Below, piece by piece: positions 1 to 8,605 of a stretch of 15,317 nucleotides of DNA. The stretch covers positions 1-15,317 of the forward strand of contig JAVCCT010000291.1 of assembly GCA_030765325.1 (NCBI GenBank). Reading direction: 5' to 3'. The position numbers were made by a program, and so were the translations under genes. Position 1 is the first letter of the stretch. Every line of letters begins with the position of its first letter. The notes beneath the pieces were generated by a model. It worked only from the letters and a program-made list of their open reading frames with translations, was not told where the DNA came from and did not search any database. Origin of the DNA: Candidatus Stygibacter frigidus. Its GTDB lineage: Bacteria > Cloacimonadota > Cloacimonadia > Cloacimonadales > TCS61.

Positions 1-267
1 ATCATCACTATAATCATCGGATGATTTACCTTTATTATCATTTTCTTCTAACAATCTTAAATATTTTTCTATATCAATATCAATCTTTGATATTTTTTCG
101 TCAAGCTTATTGGGACTTAACAATCCATGAGTATTTGTGTTTCCCTTAATTTTTGTTCCATCAATCGCTGCACGACTACCTGCTATTAGCCCCCAATCTT
201 TAAGCATGATGCGAAAGGCTATTGTTATTTCTTTAATTAACTTACCGTTATTTTTTCTCAAATACAT
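1..267 (-). pseudogene. IS1182-like transposase fragment, N-terminus missing, open at window edge
   Basis: Reading leftward from an ATG at 267, the frame stays open for 89 codons to base 1. The residues AAIDGTKIKGN followed by LDEKISKIDIDIEKYLRLL match the first-aspartate (AIDGSK-type) motif and the following helical segment of IS1182-type DDE transposases. The start, YLRKNNGKLIKE, corresponds to the family's FRKDNGKAI-type segment, which normally follows about 120-130 residues of N-terminal domain. That domain is absent: an in-frame stop (TAA, minus strand) lies upstream at about 283-285. The sequence at about 285-306 (minus strand GAGTCTGTGCAAAAATTAA) may be an element end, which would imply an internal deletion, but no partner repeat is visible here. 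The catalytic C-terminal half lies outside the window, so it could be intact. Family assignment is fairly sure; status as a dead remnant is inferred from the missing N-terminus. Confidence 0.72.
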
Positions 268-383
268 ATTAGAATGGGAAAATTAATTTTTGCACAGACT
301 CTAAAGTTGGTGGTAAATGAGAATGGATTATAATAATAATATCACACTGGCACACCTGCAATTAATTTTGGGTAAACGCGATA

Positions 384-1409
384 TTATTTGTAATATTTGC
401 GGGTGAAGCCTGAAACCCACTCTCCTTTTGGTAAAAATATCTTCTTGATCGAGCCTGTGATAAATCCCATCCCGTATGCCAGCACCTGAGTATATAATGT
501 GATCACCGAAAGCCCACCCACCAGGAGAGAGTGATTACGGGTAGAGGACTGGATAAAGGAGAATAAGGCGATAATCAGACCCATTACGGCTTCCAATAAA
601 AGCAGGTAACGCATGAAATCAAACCAGATGCTGCCCAGCACTGTTATTACAAATGCTGCCAGAATTACCGCTGGTAGTGCATGAACAGGCTTAAGCATCT
701 GAGCATCTATTGTTCCCAGATTGATGCGGGTTACACCCCAATTGAATATCTGTTTGTAAAAACGCCTGAGATTTGTCCGCCTTTTATGAAAAACCTTCAG
801 GTCAGGTAGAAAAATAACCTTAAATCCGGCTTTATAAATCCTGTTAGAAAACTCCATATCCTGTCCGTGTCTGAGAGCATTCATCCCGCCTATTTTTTCA
901 TATACTCTTTTGCGGATACCCATATTGAAACTGCGGGGATAGTATTTGGCAACAGCTTTGTTGGCAGATCCTCTCGTGCCCCCTGTGCCGATAAAAGATG
1001 TCATGGAATAATTAACCGCTTTCAGAAAAGGGGGGAAATCATCCCGTTGCGTGTCAGGACCACCGAAAGCATCAAAATCATCATTGGCAAGAACCTGCTG
1101 AAGTTGACTAATATAGTCATTCGGTACTGTGCAATCAGAATCAATAAACACCATCAATTCACCGCCAGCTTCTGCCATTCCTCGATTGCGTGCTGCTCCA
1201 GGACCCTGATTCTGCTGATGAAAACAGCGGATCGTTAACTTATCCGCATATTTATCCAACACCTTATCAAGTTGATCAGTAGAGCCATCATCAATTATTA
1301 TTATCTCAAACCCCGTTTGAGCTGTCTGCCGGCAAAATGAGTCCAGAAAATCCTTAATTTCATCTGCTCGATTGTAAACCGGCACTAATATTGATATCAG
1401 CTTTTCCAT
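384..1409 (-). CDS. Family 2 glycosyltransferase with C-terminal membrane segments
   Basis: This 341-residue protein is an inverting GT-A glycosyltransferase that should transfer a sugar from a nucleotide donor to a lipid-linked or glycan acceptor at the inner face of the membrane. The nucleotide-binding start ISILVPVYN lies at 5-13, IDDGSTD at 39-45, GPGAARNRG at 69-77, and the metal-binding DSD at 90-92. HGQDMEF at 181-187 carries the acidic acceptor/base position. Three hydrophobic stretches follow (about 243-262, 266-286 and 296-318), so the enzyme is membrane-anchored. It starts one base after the stop of the YfhO-like gene, which indicates one transcript and probably coupled translation; no strong ribosome binding site is seen. 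It is the last gene of this minus-strand series before the IS fragment. Donor and acceptor cannot be read from the sequence. Confidence 0.92.
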   Translation of the reverse strand: MEKLISILVPVYNRADEIKDFLDSFCRQTAQTGFEIIIIDDGSTDQLDKVLDKYADKLTIRCFHQQNQGPGAARNRGMAEAGGELMVFIDSDCTVPNDYISQLQQVLANDDFDAFGGPDTQRDDFPPFLKAVNYSMTSFIGTGGTRGSANKAVAKYYPRSFNMGIRKRVYEKIGGMNALRHGQDMEFSNRIYKAGFKVIFLPDLKVFHKRRTNLRRFYKQIFNWGVTRINLGTIDAQMLKPVHALPAVILAAFVITVLGSIWFDFMRYLLLLEAVMGLIIALFSFIQSSTRNHSLLVGGLSVITLYTQVLAYGMGFITGSIKKIFLPKGEWVSGFTRKYYK

Positions 1410-1410
1410 C

Positions 1411-3861
1411 TTATGCTACTTTGTTTTTCCTTTTCTGAATAATATAGAATATTGATAATCCCACCAGCAAAAGCCAGGCTATCCAGTGAGAAATTATGGA
1501 AATAGAGAGGTATCTTAGGTATGCTTCTGGAGCAAATCTAAAAATCACTTCCTGCTCACCAGGAGTTTCGAGATATACTAAACGCAATATGTGATCCGTC
1601 TTATAAATCGGAACTTCTGCCCCATCCACATAGCATTTCCAGCCTTTGGGATAATAGATCTCTGATGCCACAAATAAAGCCGGCACATCATGAGAGACTT
1701 TGTATTTCATATAATTATAGGATGCGTCTTCAACCTCAATGGAACCTTCATTGGGTTTAACAATATTTATCCCGGGATCTTCTTCGAGAATCGCTGTTAT
1801 ATAAGCATCAAATTGGGGATCATTAAGCGCAGCAAAACGCTCATCCCGATCAGCTATTACCTGATAATTTGCGGCGAACCAGGCTGGTCTTGCCTCAAAA
1901 TCTGTCATATAAGTTATCATCTGTTTTGATTTATCATAATAATGCATGATCAGATGATCTTCTGGCAAAGCCTGTGAACTGATGATATACTTGGTGTTCA
2001 ACATCTTGAGGATATTCCAGTTCAAAGGCAATTGAGGATCAGTGCCTTTATATAAACATGATTCAATAATATCCTGATATATCCTCAGCTTAGCTGCATT
2101 ATAGCCGCCAATGGAATTATGATAATAGGAATAATCATTGGAATTGAAGGGATTTTCCGTAAGAGGGAAAACCCGATAATAACTCATATCCTGCAGCAGC
2201 TTTTTATTGGTGTTTGTCATCCTGAAGTGAGAATTTTCCAATGCTTTGGGATTGTTCAATTCCCCCTCAGCTTTGATCATATAGGGAAGCTGATCAGAAA
2301 GCATCAACCCCAGAAGTATTATCATAAATAATACAGGCTTCAGTTTTTTAGTCAGGAAAAGCCAGGTGACCAATGCAGTAGCTAAAGCGTATAAAATCAG
2401 TCTTAATCCGTCAGAATGCATCATATCAAGTCGAGCTGAGGCAATCAATCCCGCCGTATCAGCACCATATTGAGAAACTTCATCTCCCTTGATCATCTGA
2501 AAAGAACTTCCGAATAAATAGGGAACTAATCCTGACAGCACCAGTAATGCAGTTACAGTGATGATAGTCTTTTTTAATTTAATATCACCCTTGATGATGC
2601 TTTCCAGTCCAAAACCGGCATAAATAACTGTGAGCAGGAATATAACCAGCTGCAACATCGCCGGCACTCGGAATTTATCAAAAGCTGGCATATACATGAA
2701 AAAGATATTATAGAAAGCTTGGAAATGCCTGCCAAATGACAGCAGCAGACACAGTAAAAACAGTCCACTGAATAGCTTGATAACAGGTTTTCTCCAGTTA
2801 GCTATCAATCCCACCAGTGCCAGAAATGCCAGGATTATACCAATATAATCATAAGTCTGCGTAAAAGGCATATAACCCCAGTAGCCTGGAATCGTCTTGC
2901 CAGTAAGCTGAGGAACAGCACTACCTTCATAAGTCTCCTGTGAAGTACCCCCAAAAAACCTAGGCATTGTCCAATTAAAAATCGCCAGGGGGTGCATGGA
3001 CCATTTGGTAGCATAACTTGTATCCAGTCCACTGGAACCCTCTTCTCCGGTTCCACCTCTGATGGAATATGGCGTATATTCGCCCGCCACAAATAACGGC
3101 TGAGCCACCATGCCAATGATAAGAATGCAGGCGGGGATCAGCAGCAGTATTTTTTTAAATAAAACACTTATTTTCCCTTCCTTGATCAGATTTATCAGAT
3201 AAAAAAGACCCAGAAAAATCAGGATAATGATCTGATAGAATATCACCTGGTAATGATGTGTGCGGATCTGAACTGAAAAGCTGAAAATAAATCCGATCAA
3301 CCACAAAAGGTTCTTTTTATTAATAAAACTGATAAAGAAAAAAGTGACAAGGGGCATATACATCACAGGACGGAATTTCTGGAAATGACCAATAGAGAGA
3401 ATGGACATATAGTGCGGGATCAATATAAATCCCAAAGCACAAAAAGCAGATGTCCACCAGCTTAGTTTAAAAAATCTCAGCAGATAGAACATGCCGATAA
3501 ACCCCACCAGGTAAAGCCAGATATTCAAGTATAGCACCTTGGCAAGATAGCTGTGTATGATCTTGTCAAAACTAAAAGCTTTACCACTAATCCGATGGTA
3601 AATAGGCATTCCTGAAAATATATGAGGATTCCAGAGAGCCTCTTCACCTGTTGTCTTTTTATACTCAGTGACCTGATGCGAAGATCCTTTTGAGCCGATA
3701 ACATCGACACCTCCGGGTCGCAAGCCTTTAAATGCCATAGGAAATAGTATAATTAAAAGCAGTACAAGACACAGTGTAAAAAGCAGCAAATTTCTCCAAG
3801 AATGTATAAAACTTTTACTATTTGATCTGATTATCGGTGTTACCTTTTTTTCTTTATTCAT
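1411..3861 (-). CDS. YfhO-family polytopic membrane protein
   Basis: This large integral membrane protein (816 residues from the chosen start) has about a dozen hydrophobic segments, the first at about 24-44. An outward loop contains WNPHIFSGMP (77-86), typical of the YfhO family. The C-terminal extracytoplasmic part carries the family's YYPKGWKCYVDGAEVPIYK segment, followed by a final helix and a basic tail. Characterised Firmicutes YfhO proteins are needed to glycosylate lipoteichoic acid outside the membrane. By analogy this one may transfer a sugar from a lipid carrier to a surface polymer, which is inference. A TTG nine codons upstream (3888) extends the frame, but the ATG at 3861 has GGGAGT six bases before it on the coding strand and no comparable site precedes the TTG, so the ATG is preferred. 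The downstream GT2 gene follows after one base. Confidence 0.88.
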   Translation of the reverse strand: MNKEKKVTPIIRSNSKSFIHSWRNLLLFTLCLVLLLIILFPMAFKGLRPGGVDVIGSKGSSHQVTEYKKTTGEEALWNPHIFSGMPIYHRISGKAFSFDKIIHSYLAKVLYLNIWLYLVGFIGMFYLLRFFKLSWWTSAFCALGFILIPHYMSILSIGHFQKFRPVMYMPLVTFFFISFINKKNLLWLIGFIFSFSVQIRTHHYQVIFYQIIILIFLGLFYLINLIKEGKISVLFKKILLLIPACILIIGMVAQPLFVAGEYTPYSIRGGTGEEGSSGLDTSYATKWSMHPLAIFNWTMPRFFGGTSQETYEGSAVPQLTGKTIPGYWGYMPFTQTYDYIGIILAFLALVGLIANWRKPVIKLFSGLFLLCLLLSFGRHFQAFYNIFFMYMPAFDKFRVPAMLQLVIFLLTVIYAGFGLESIIKGDIKLKKTIITVTALLVLSGLVPYLFGSSFQMIKGDEVSQYGADTAGLIASARLDMMHSDGLRLILYALATALVTWLFLTKKLKPVLFMIILLGLMLSDQLPYMIKAEGELNNPKALENSHFRMTNTNKKLLQDMSYYRVFPLTENPFNSNDYSYYHNSIGGYNAAKLRIYQDIIESCLYKGTDPQLPLNWNILKMLNTKYIISSQALPEDHLIMHYYDKSKQMITYMTDFEARPAWFAANYQVIADRDERFAALNDPQFDAYITAILEEDPGINIVKPNEGSIEVEDASYNYMKYKVSHDVPALFVASEIYYPKGWKCYVDGAEVPIYKTDHILRLVYLETPGEQEVIFRFAPEAYLRYLSISIISHWIAWLLLVGLSIFYIIQKRKNKVA

Positions 3862-4364
3862 CGATTTACTCCCATATATATTTTTCAAAATTCTTTTATA
3901 TCCCTAACCAAAAGGATAAAATCACAATTCGAATTTTCCTTAGTGGTCAATAATTGGCAATTAAAATAATTTATGACAAATATATCCTCAGATTTCATAG
4001 AATATTATGTCAACGTATGGGTTTTAACCCAAGTTTCACCAGGAAAAAGCCAAAATGAGGTTTTCAGACAGCTAAGTCATTGAATGATATAGGTTATGTG
4101 AGATTTTAAAAATTATCGCCTACTCATCATTCTGAGCAGTAGTAATGTTAAATTGCTGAGTATTTACAAATAAAAACCCATAATCTTCGCACAAACCTAA
4201 TTTAACCTGAATTCGTTATTCAGAGTGAGTAAAAACTACTTTCTATGCATTATTTATTCTACATATATTCTCAATATATCTAATGTACCACTATCGGTGA
4301 TTAATTACTCTTTTAGATACCTTTCAAAAGCCGGACTAAACCATACAAAGGCGAATTTTCATAA
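3862..4364. other. Noncoding gap with small inverted repeats
   Basis: About 500 bases separate the YfhO-like gene from the flippase gene and hold no convincing gene on either strand. Two structured spots are visible. One is the perfect palindrome TGGGTTTTAACCCA at 4018-4031. The other is a hairpin at 4120-4142 with arms CTACTCA and TGAG(C)AGTAG, one base bulged. Neither is followed by a clear T-tract on the minus strand, so neither is called a terminator. A promoter for the YfhO/GT2 pair may lie here, but no strong -35/-10 pair was recognised. The gap also sits where base composition changes, from moderate in the YfhO gene to very AT-rich in the flippase gene. Confidence 0.5.
4018..4031. repeat. 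14-bp perfect palindrome
   Basis: TGGGTTTTAACCCA reads the same on both strands. It lies about 160 bp upstream of the YfhO-like start codon. It could be an operator half-site pair or a very short stem; nothing else in the window repeats it. Confidence 0.4.
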
Positions 4365-5864
4365 TTAGTGCCACTTTATCTTCATAATATTTTCTTTCCA
4401 CTTACTGGGTTTACTTAGTTTACTCCAAAATAATTTCACATTTAACAACTCAACTGGATCTATCAGTTTTAAAAAGTAAAAATAGAGGGGAAAGCTTAAG
4501 CATATAGTAAATTTAATTAGTAAATTAAGAAAATAGCTCTCTACTGGAATATTTACTGCAATAAAATAGAGACTAATCGCTATTAGATAAGTTGCTATCA
4601 ACCGGCGGGTTTCCAGTTGTATCTTATCTAATTTTTTGCTGAAACTGTAAAACACTAATGTTAACAATAACTGGCAAATTACGGTAGTAATTGCTGCTCC
4701 AAGGTTACCAAACCGAGGAATAAATATAATATTTAGTAAAATATTTAGTAATGAAGCCGAAATCAAAGATAAAGATATAATTGAAGTCTTCTTATGCTTA
4801 TTCAAGGGAAGAGTCAGTAATAGACGTGAACCGCCAAACACAATTCCCAAACACAATATGGGTACAATACCAATGTTTTGATAATAATCGGGATTATCTG
4901 TGAGCAGCCTAATAATATCTCCTGCAAACAGAGCTAGAAATAAACCCATATATGTAGCCACGATTGTGTAATATGAAAACATTTTGATGAAAAATCTTTT
5001 GTTGCCTGCTGTTGACATCTGCCTGTAATAAACATAGGCAAAAGCCTGAATAAATGAAGTAACGACGATGAGTTTGATTATTGATGAGATTTTATAGGCA
5101 AGCGAATAATTTCCTACATCAGCAAGAGTGGAATAGAATTTGATAATAAACCTGTCACCAAGAGTCAAAAATGTACTGAATAATCCAGAAAATAAAAGCG
5201 GAAATGAATACTTAATCATCTTCAGCAATAGAGGTTTGTCAAATACTGGTTCTATATTATCATTCAAAAAAGAGAGCAACTTGATAAACAATATTATATA
5301 ACTGATACTTTGGGCGAGAAAGATGCTTTTTATCCCCAGGTCAAAGTAAATCACATAAATAATTGTTTGTATGAGCGTTAATATAAGAAACAAAAGAAGA
5401 TATCTTGTTTGCATTAAGGCTAACTGTTTGCTTCTCATTAAAAGAAAAAGTCGCGAGACCAAGGTCTTTGCAAATATATTAAAAATGAATATTTGCAATA
5501 GATTTATATCAATACCATTTTTGAAAATAATAGTATGATAATTGATTAAAATCAGGTAACCTGTCAGGCAGAGCACTAAAGTAGAGATAAAACTAAAAAG
5601 ATAATATGTATAATATAGAGATTTTTGTGACTTTATATCCTCTTTGTCCCAAAACCATCTTCTTAGTGCGTGGTCTAAACCAAGTGAAGAAACAACAATC
5701 AACAAGTCGGCAGTTATCTCAAATAAAGTCAGAAGTCCATACTCTCCGATTGCAAAATATTTACCATATAGCGGCAATAATATGAACCCAAGTATTTTAA
5801 CTCCCATATTGCCAAAGGCATACAGGATTGTATTTTTTATTGTCAGTTTAATTTTATTTAACAT
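4365..5864 (-). CDS. Wzx-type polysaccharide flippase (MOP superfamily)
   Basis: This 499-residue protein is hydrophobic throughout, with about 12-14 predicted membrane helices, the usual size for Wzx/polysaccharide-biosynthesis exporters. The N-terminus (KNTILYAFGNMGVKILGFIL followed by PLYGKYFAIGEYGLL) is the amphipathic first helix and family signature. The segment LGDRFIIKFYSTLADVGNYS in the second quarter is the conserved internal motif of the Polysacc_synt group. It would move an undecaprenyl-linked glycan unit from the cytoplasmic to the periplasmic face of the membrane. It lies about 250 bases downstream of the pyruvyl transferase fusion on the same strand; upstream of the ATG only a weak AAGAG is seen. 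The gene is visibly AT-rich (about one third GC in sampled lines). A polymerase (Wzy) is not recognised in the window, so the glycan unit's later fate is unknown. Confidence 0.9.
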   Translation of the reverse strand: MLNKIKLTIKNTILYAFGNMGVKILGFILLPLYGKYFAIGEYGLLTLFEITADLLIVVSSLGLDHALRRWFWDKEDIKSQKSLYYTYYLFSFISTLVLCLTGYLILINYHTIIFKNGIDINLLQIFIFNIFAKTLVSRLFLLMRSKQLALMQTRYLLLFLILTLIQTIIYVIYFDLGIKSIFLAQSISYIILFIKLLSFLNDNIEPVFDKPLLLKMIKYSFPLLFSGLFSTFLTLGDRFIIKFYSTLADVGNYSLAYKISSIIKLIVVTSFIQAFAYVYYRQMSTAGNKRFFIKMFSYYTIVATYMGLFLALFAGDIIRLLTDNPDYYQNIGIVPILCLGIVFGGSRLLLTLPLNKHKKTSIISLSLISASLLNILLNIIFIPRFGNLGAAITTVICQLLLTLVFYSFSKKLDKIQLETRRLIATYLIAISLYFIAVNIPVESYFLNLLIKFTICLSFPLYFYFLKLIDPVELLNVKLFWSKLSKPSKWKENIMKIKWH

Positions 5865-6035
5865 TTCTCATACTCTTGACTAAATCGATAGATAGAATAT
5901 AATTGCTGGTAGTTTTGCCTTATCCATGATGAAAACCTGATGAGATGGACAAGGGGCAATAAGGATCAGATAAAATATCCTATTCATCTGCTGGACTATA
6001 TTTCTTGTCTTCTTGTCTTTCAGTATTATCAGCAC

Positions 6036-6116
6036 TTATCGTCTCTTACTTTCTCTCAACAAGATTGCCAATATAATACTAAAACCTGCCATAAACAGTT
6101 GAATCATTTTTTTCAT
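6036..6116 (-). CDS. Possible 26-residue membrane peptide overlapping the upstream stop
   Basis: The ATG (6116-6114) overlaps the stop codon of the large fusion gene as ATGA, the same coupling as between the GT4 gene and that fusion. The frame encodes MKKMIQLFMAGFSIILAILL followed by RESKRR, a single hydrophobic helix with a basic tail, then TAA. It is either a real small membrane peptide, the start of a decayed gene, or chance. Nothing downstream in the other frames continues it convincingly up to the flippase gene. I do not recognise a family. Confidence 0.25.
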   Translation of the reverse strand: MKKMIQLFMAGFSIILAILLRESKRR

Positions 6117-8605
6117 TTCAATAACTCCACATTTATGGTTTCAGTTGCCCCTTTTGCCAGTTTTTCTATTTCATCGCTAATTTTTTCCAGATAGACTCTT
6201 CTTTCAATTCGCTCATTGTACAAAGCATAAAATTTACTGGTGACATCAGTCTCTCCAAGTTCCCACATATTGATAATATTATCATCCAAACCATACCACT
6301 CCATAAGTTCGTTATATTTCCAGTGCCATCCGATTGCAAGGCAGGGAACCTTCATAGATATTGCTGCCACCAGAGAATGATACCTGGAACCGATAAAAAA
6401 TTCCGCCTGACTAATCAAGGCTTTTAATTCTCCCGGAGTCATTGTAAGTGTATCCACAATGTAGCCCCTTTCTTCTGTCAGCATACCTTTTAGTTGCATG
6501 CAAATCTCATAATCATCGCCCTTTCCAAGATTTTCTTTAGATATTGTGTGAGGAATGAACAGAATCTTCATCTCAGGTAATTCCTTCTCAATATAATTGA
6601 TGATTTCTTTCAAAGTAGAAATATATTCTTCTCTGAATAATCTATTACAGATATTATTAGGTGATATCCCAATATATGCCTCTCCCTGACTACTAACAAT
6701 ATTCATAACTTTTTCGGAATACTCTGGCTCAAGTGTCAAGGCAATATCAGGAAAAGCAACTACATTACTTTCGATTCCCACTTTTTTTAAGTGTTCCATT
6801 GAATGCCTGCCGCGAGCCATTACCAGAGTTGCAAGGGGTAAAAGACTGCGTGCCATAAATTTGTTATAATTGCTCAATATTGGTCCTATGGATTGAGTAA
6901 ATTTTATCACCTTCTTATTGAGCATAAGTGGTAAAAGTAAATAGCGTGAGTAATTGTAAATTTTATTATATCCAAAATCCTCGATAAAGCTTATTCCAGT
7001 TGCACTTATTACAATATCAGCTTTTTGATAAGTTTTTACTATATTGTTATCTAAGAGAAATTCCAGCCTGATCCCAATTTTACTGAATATATACCAAAAC
7101 CCTGCCTTTAGTACTGCCAAATCAAAGAGTGGGAACTTAATACTTAAGATGTCAATTCCCTCTTCATAGGTTATATTTTTATTTAGCGAAATTGAGGAAA
7201 CCACAAATCTGGCATCTGGAAATCTGGCTCTTATATCTCTGATAATACAATCCACCATAGCTACTGCACCCTTATTGCCTACCACATCTCCTTCAGTAAT
7301 TAATACAAGTGGAAAATTCTTCTTACTATTGACATATTTTTCTGGTACACATTTACTGTGAATATGGTTATTGAGCACAAATCCTCTCAGCTTTAAAAAC
7401 CAGTGTCGCCCTGTAATTTGATTTCTTAATCCAAATTGCATCCGTATCCAATCAAGGTAGGCTACAAGACGATTCCAGCTTCTTACCTTTAATTTATTTG
7501 CCGGAATGATGTCTGGATAAGGCTTTCTATGAAGTTTTGCTATATCCTGCATAGCCCTGGTATATCTCCTCCGGCTATGGTACAATCTATGCGTCTCAAA
7601 AAAATCTTTCTCAGGAAATGGCTCTTGTTTTATCCCACTAAAATACTTAAAAACCTTCCTGTTCCTGATAATTATAAGATTTTTCCCTCGCTTATCATTA
7701 ATTGACCAGTTATCACCGACAGAAACATCAGCCTTATCTGCCAGAAAATCATTACAATAATAACATCTATTCAAATAGTTTACAGCAAAATTCTCATCCC
7801 TTTTATAGAAATGTGTTTCACCGTTACCTAATAATATTCGCATTTTACCGGGCCAGTCTCCATAGCGGAAATCAATTCTTCTTATTTCATCTATATCTAT
7901 TCTCTTTCCCCTGCAAAAACTGCTTAAAGCTTTCTTGTTGAATGTCCCATTACAGAAAAGTCCCACTGTAAAAACGATTAAACTTTCCAGCTCTGGCAAA
8001 AACTCAAAGCTCTTTAAAATTGAATTTATCTGACAGGGCAGAGCCACTAATGCAATTTTAAGTTTTTTTGCGATTACCTCTTTTAAGCCCATACATAAGG
8101 GTGCATTCAGATAACATGAACCTTGTCCTGAAATTAAATCCTCATCTGTTCTTGCCAAAAATACTTCCGGCTCAAAGGGATTCTCAACTCCAGGCTTTAC
8201 TATAAGGGCTGCATCAATTTCTTTCTGTGATAGTAAATTTTGCATAAATTGAGTTACAAAACCTCCAGATGCTCCTTTTCTTCTGATTTCTTCGTTTGTG
8301 CTCCAGCAAGATGTCAATTCCTCATAATGCCCTAAATACGGATTTTCTGGAATTTGACCAAATTTTTGCTGATTTAACTTTTTATGATCTACTTCCCAGC
8401 CACTGCAAACGCTAAGACATTTGCCACAATTTATACATTCCGAATCTTTTATTATTGCTACAAACTGTCCCTTTTCATCATTTAATTCCATGCTTATAGC
8501 TGACGTGGGACATACCACCCCACACATCCCGCAACCTGTACAAAAATTTAATTTTACTACATCTGCAATTGTTTGTGATTTTAATTCTATGCCATTTCTA
8601 TTCAT
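6113..8605 (-). CDS. Fusion: FrhB-like iron-sulfur protein plus polysaccharide pyruvyl transferase
   Basis: This 830-residue protein has two halves. Residues 20-67 form a two-cluster ferredoxin: CTGCGMCGVVC (C22, C25, C28, C32) and CINCGKCLSVC (C57, C60, C63, C67), each a four-cysteine [4Fe-4S] set. FrhB/FdhB-type (coenzyme F420 hydrogenase beta) motifs follow: GASGG (111-115), ALPCQ (188-192), GLFCNG (215-220) and CYYCNDFLADKADVSVGDNW (281-300). From about 431 to 785 the protein is a WcaK/CsaB-like polysaccharide pyruvyl transferase, which uses phosphoenolpyruvate to place ketal pyruvate on sugars; it carries FPDIA (618-622) and GSRYHSLVAA (739-748). The two families are often neighbouring genes in exopolysaccharide clusters; here they are one frame. 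The role of the FrhB half in glycan synthesis is not established. The start overlaps the GT4 stop as ATGA, so translation is probably coupled. F420 dependence should not be assumed. Confidence 0.9.
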   Translation of the reverse strand: MNRNGIELKSQTIADVVKLNFCTGCGMCGVVCPTSAISMELNDEKGQFVAIIKDSECINCGKCLSVCSGWEVDHKKLNQQKFGQIPENPYLGHYEELTSCWSTNEEIRRKGASGGFVTQFMQNLLSQKEIDAALIVKPGVENPFEPEVFLARTDEDLISGQGSCYLNAPLCMGLKEVIAKKLKIALVALPCQINSILKSFEFLPELESLIVFTVGLFCNGTFNKKALSSFCRGKRIDIDEIRRIDFRYGDWPGKMRILLGNGETHFYKRDENFAVNYLNRCYYCNDFLADKADVSVGDNWSINDKRGKNLIIIRNRKVFKYFSGIKQEPFPEKDFFETHRLYHSRRRYTRAMQDIAKLHRKPYPDIIPANKLKVRSWNRLVAYLDWIRMQFGLRNQITGRHWFLKLRGFVLNNHIHSKCVPEKYVNSKKNFPLVLITEGDVVGNKGAVAMVDCIIRDIRARFPDARFVVSSISLNKNITYEEGIDILSIKFPLFDLAVLKAGFWYIFSKIGIRLEFLLDNNIVKTYQKADIVISATGISFIEDFGYNKIYNYSRYLLLPLMLNKKVIKFTQSIGPILSNYNKFMARSLLPLATLVMARGRHSMEHLKKVGIESNVVAFPDIALTLEPEYSEKVMNIVSSQGEAYIGISPNNICNRLFREEYISTLKEIINYIEKELPEMKILFIPHTISKENLGKGDDYEICMQLKGMLTEERGYIVDTLTMTPGELKALISQAEFFIGSRYHSLVAAISMKVPCLAIGWHWKYNELMEWYGLDDNIINMWELGETDVTSKFYALYNERIERRVYLEKISDEIEKLAKGATETINVELLK

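Noticed and set aside
867..1238. 123-residue plus-strand frame
   Set aside because: It lies wholly inside the GT2 gene on the opposite strand and shows no family motif or ribosome binding site.
3859..3888. TTG start for the YfhO-like gene at 3888
   Set aside because: The ATG at 3861 has GGGAGT at a proper distance, while the TTG has no close ribosome binding site.
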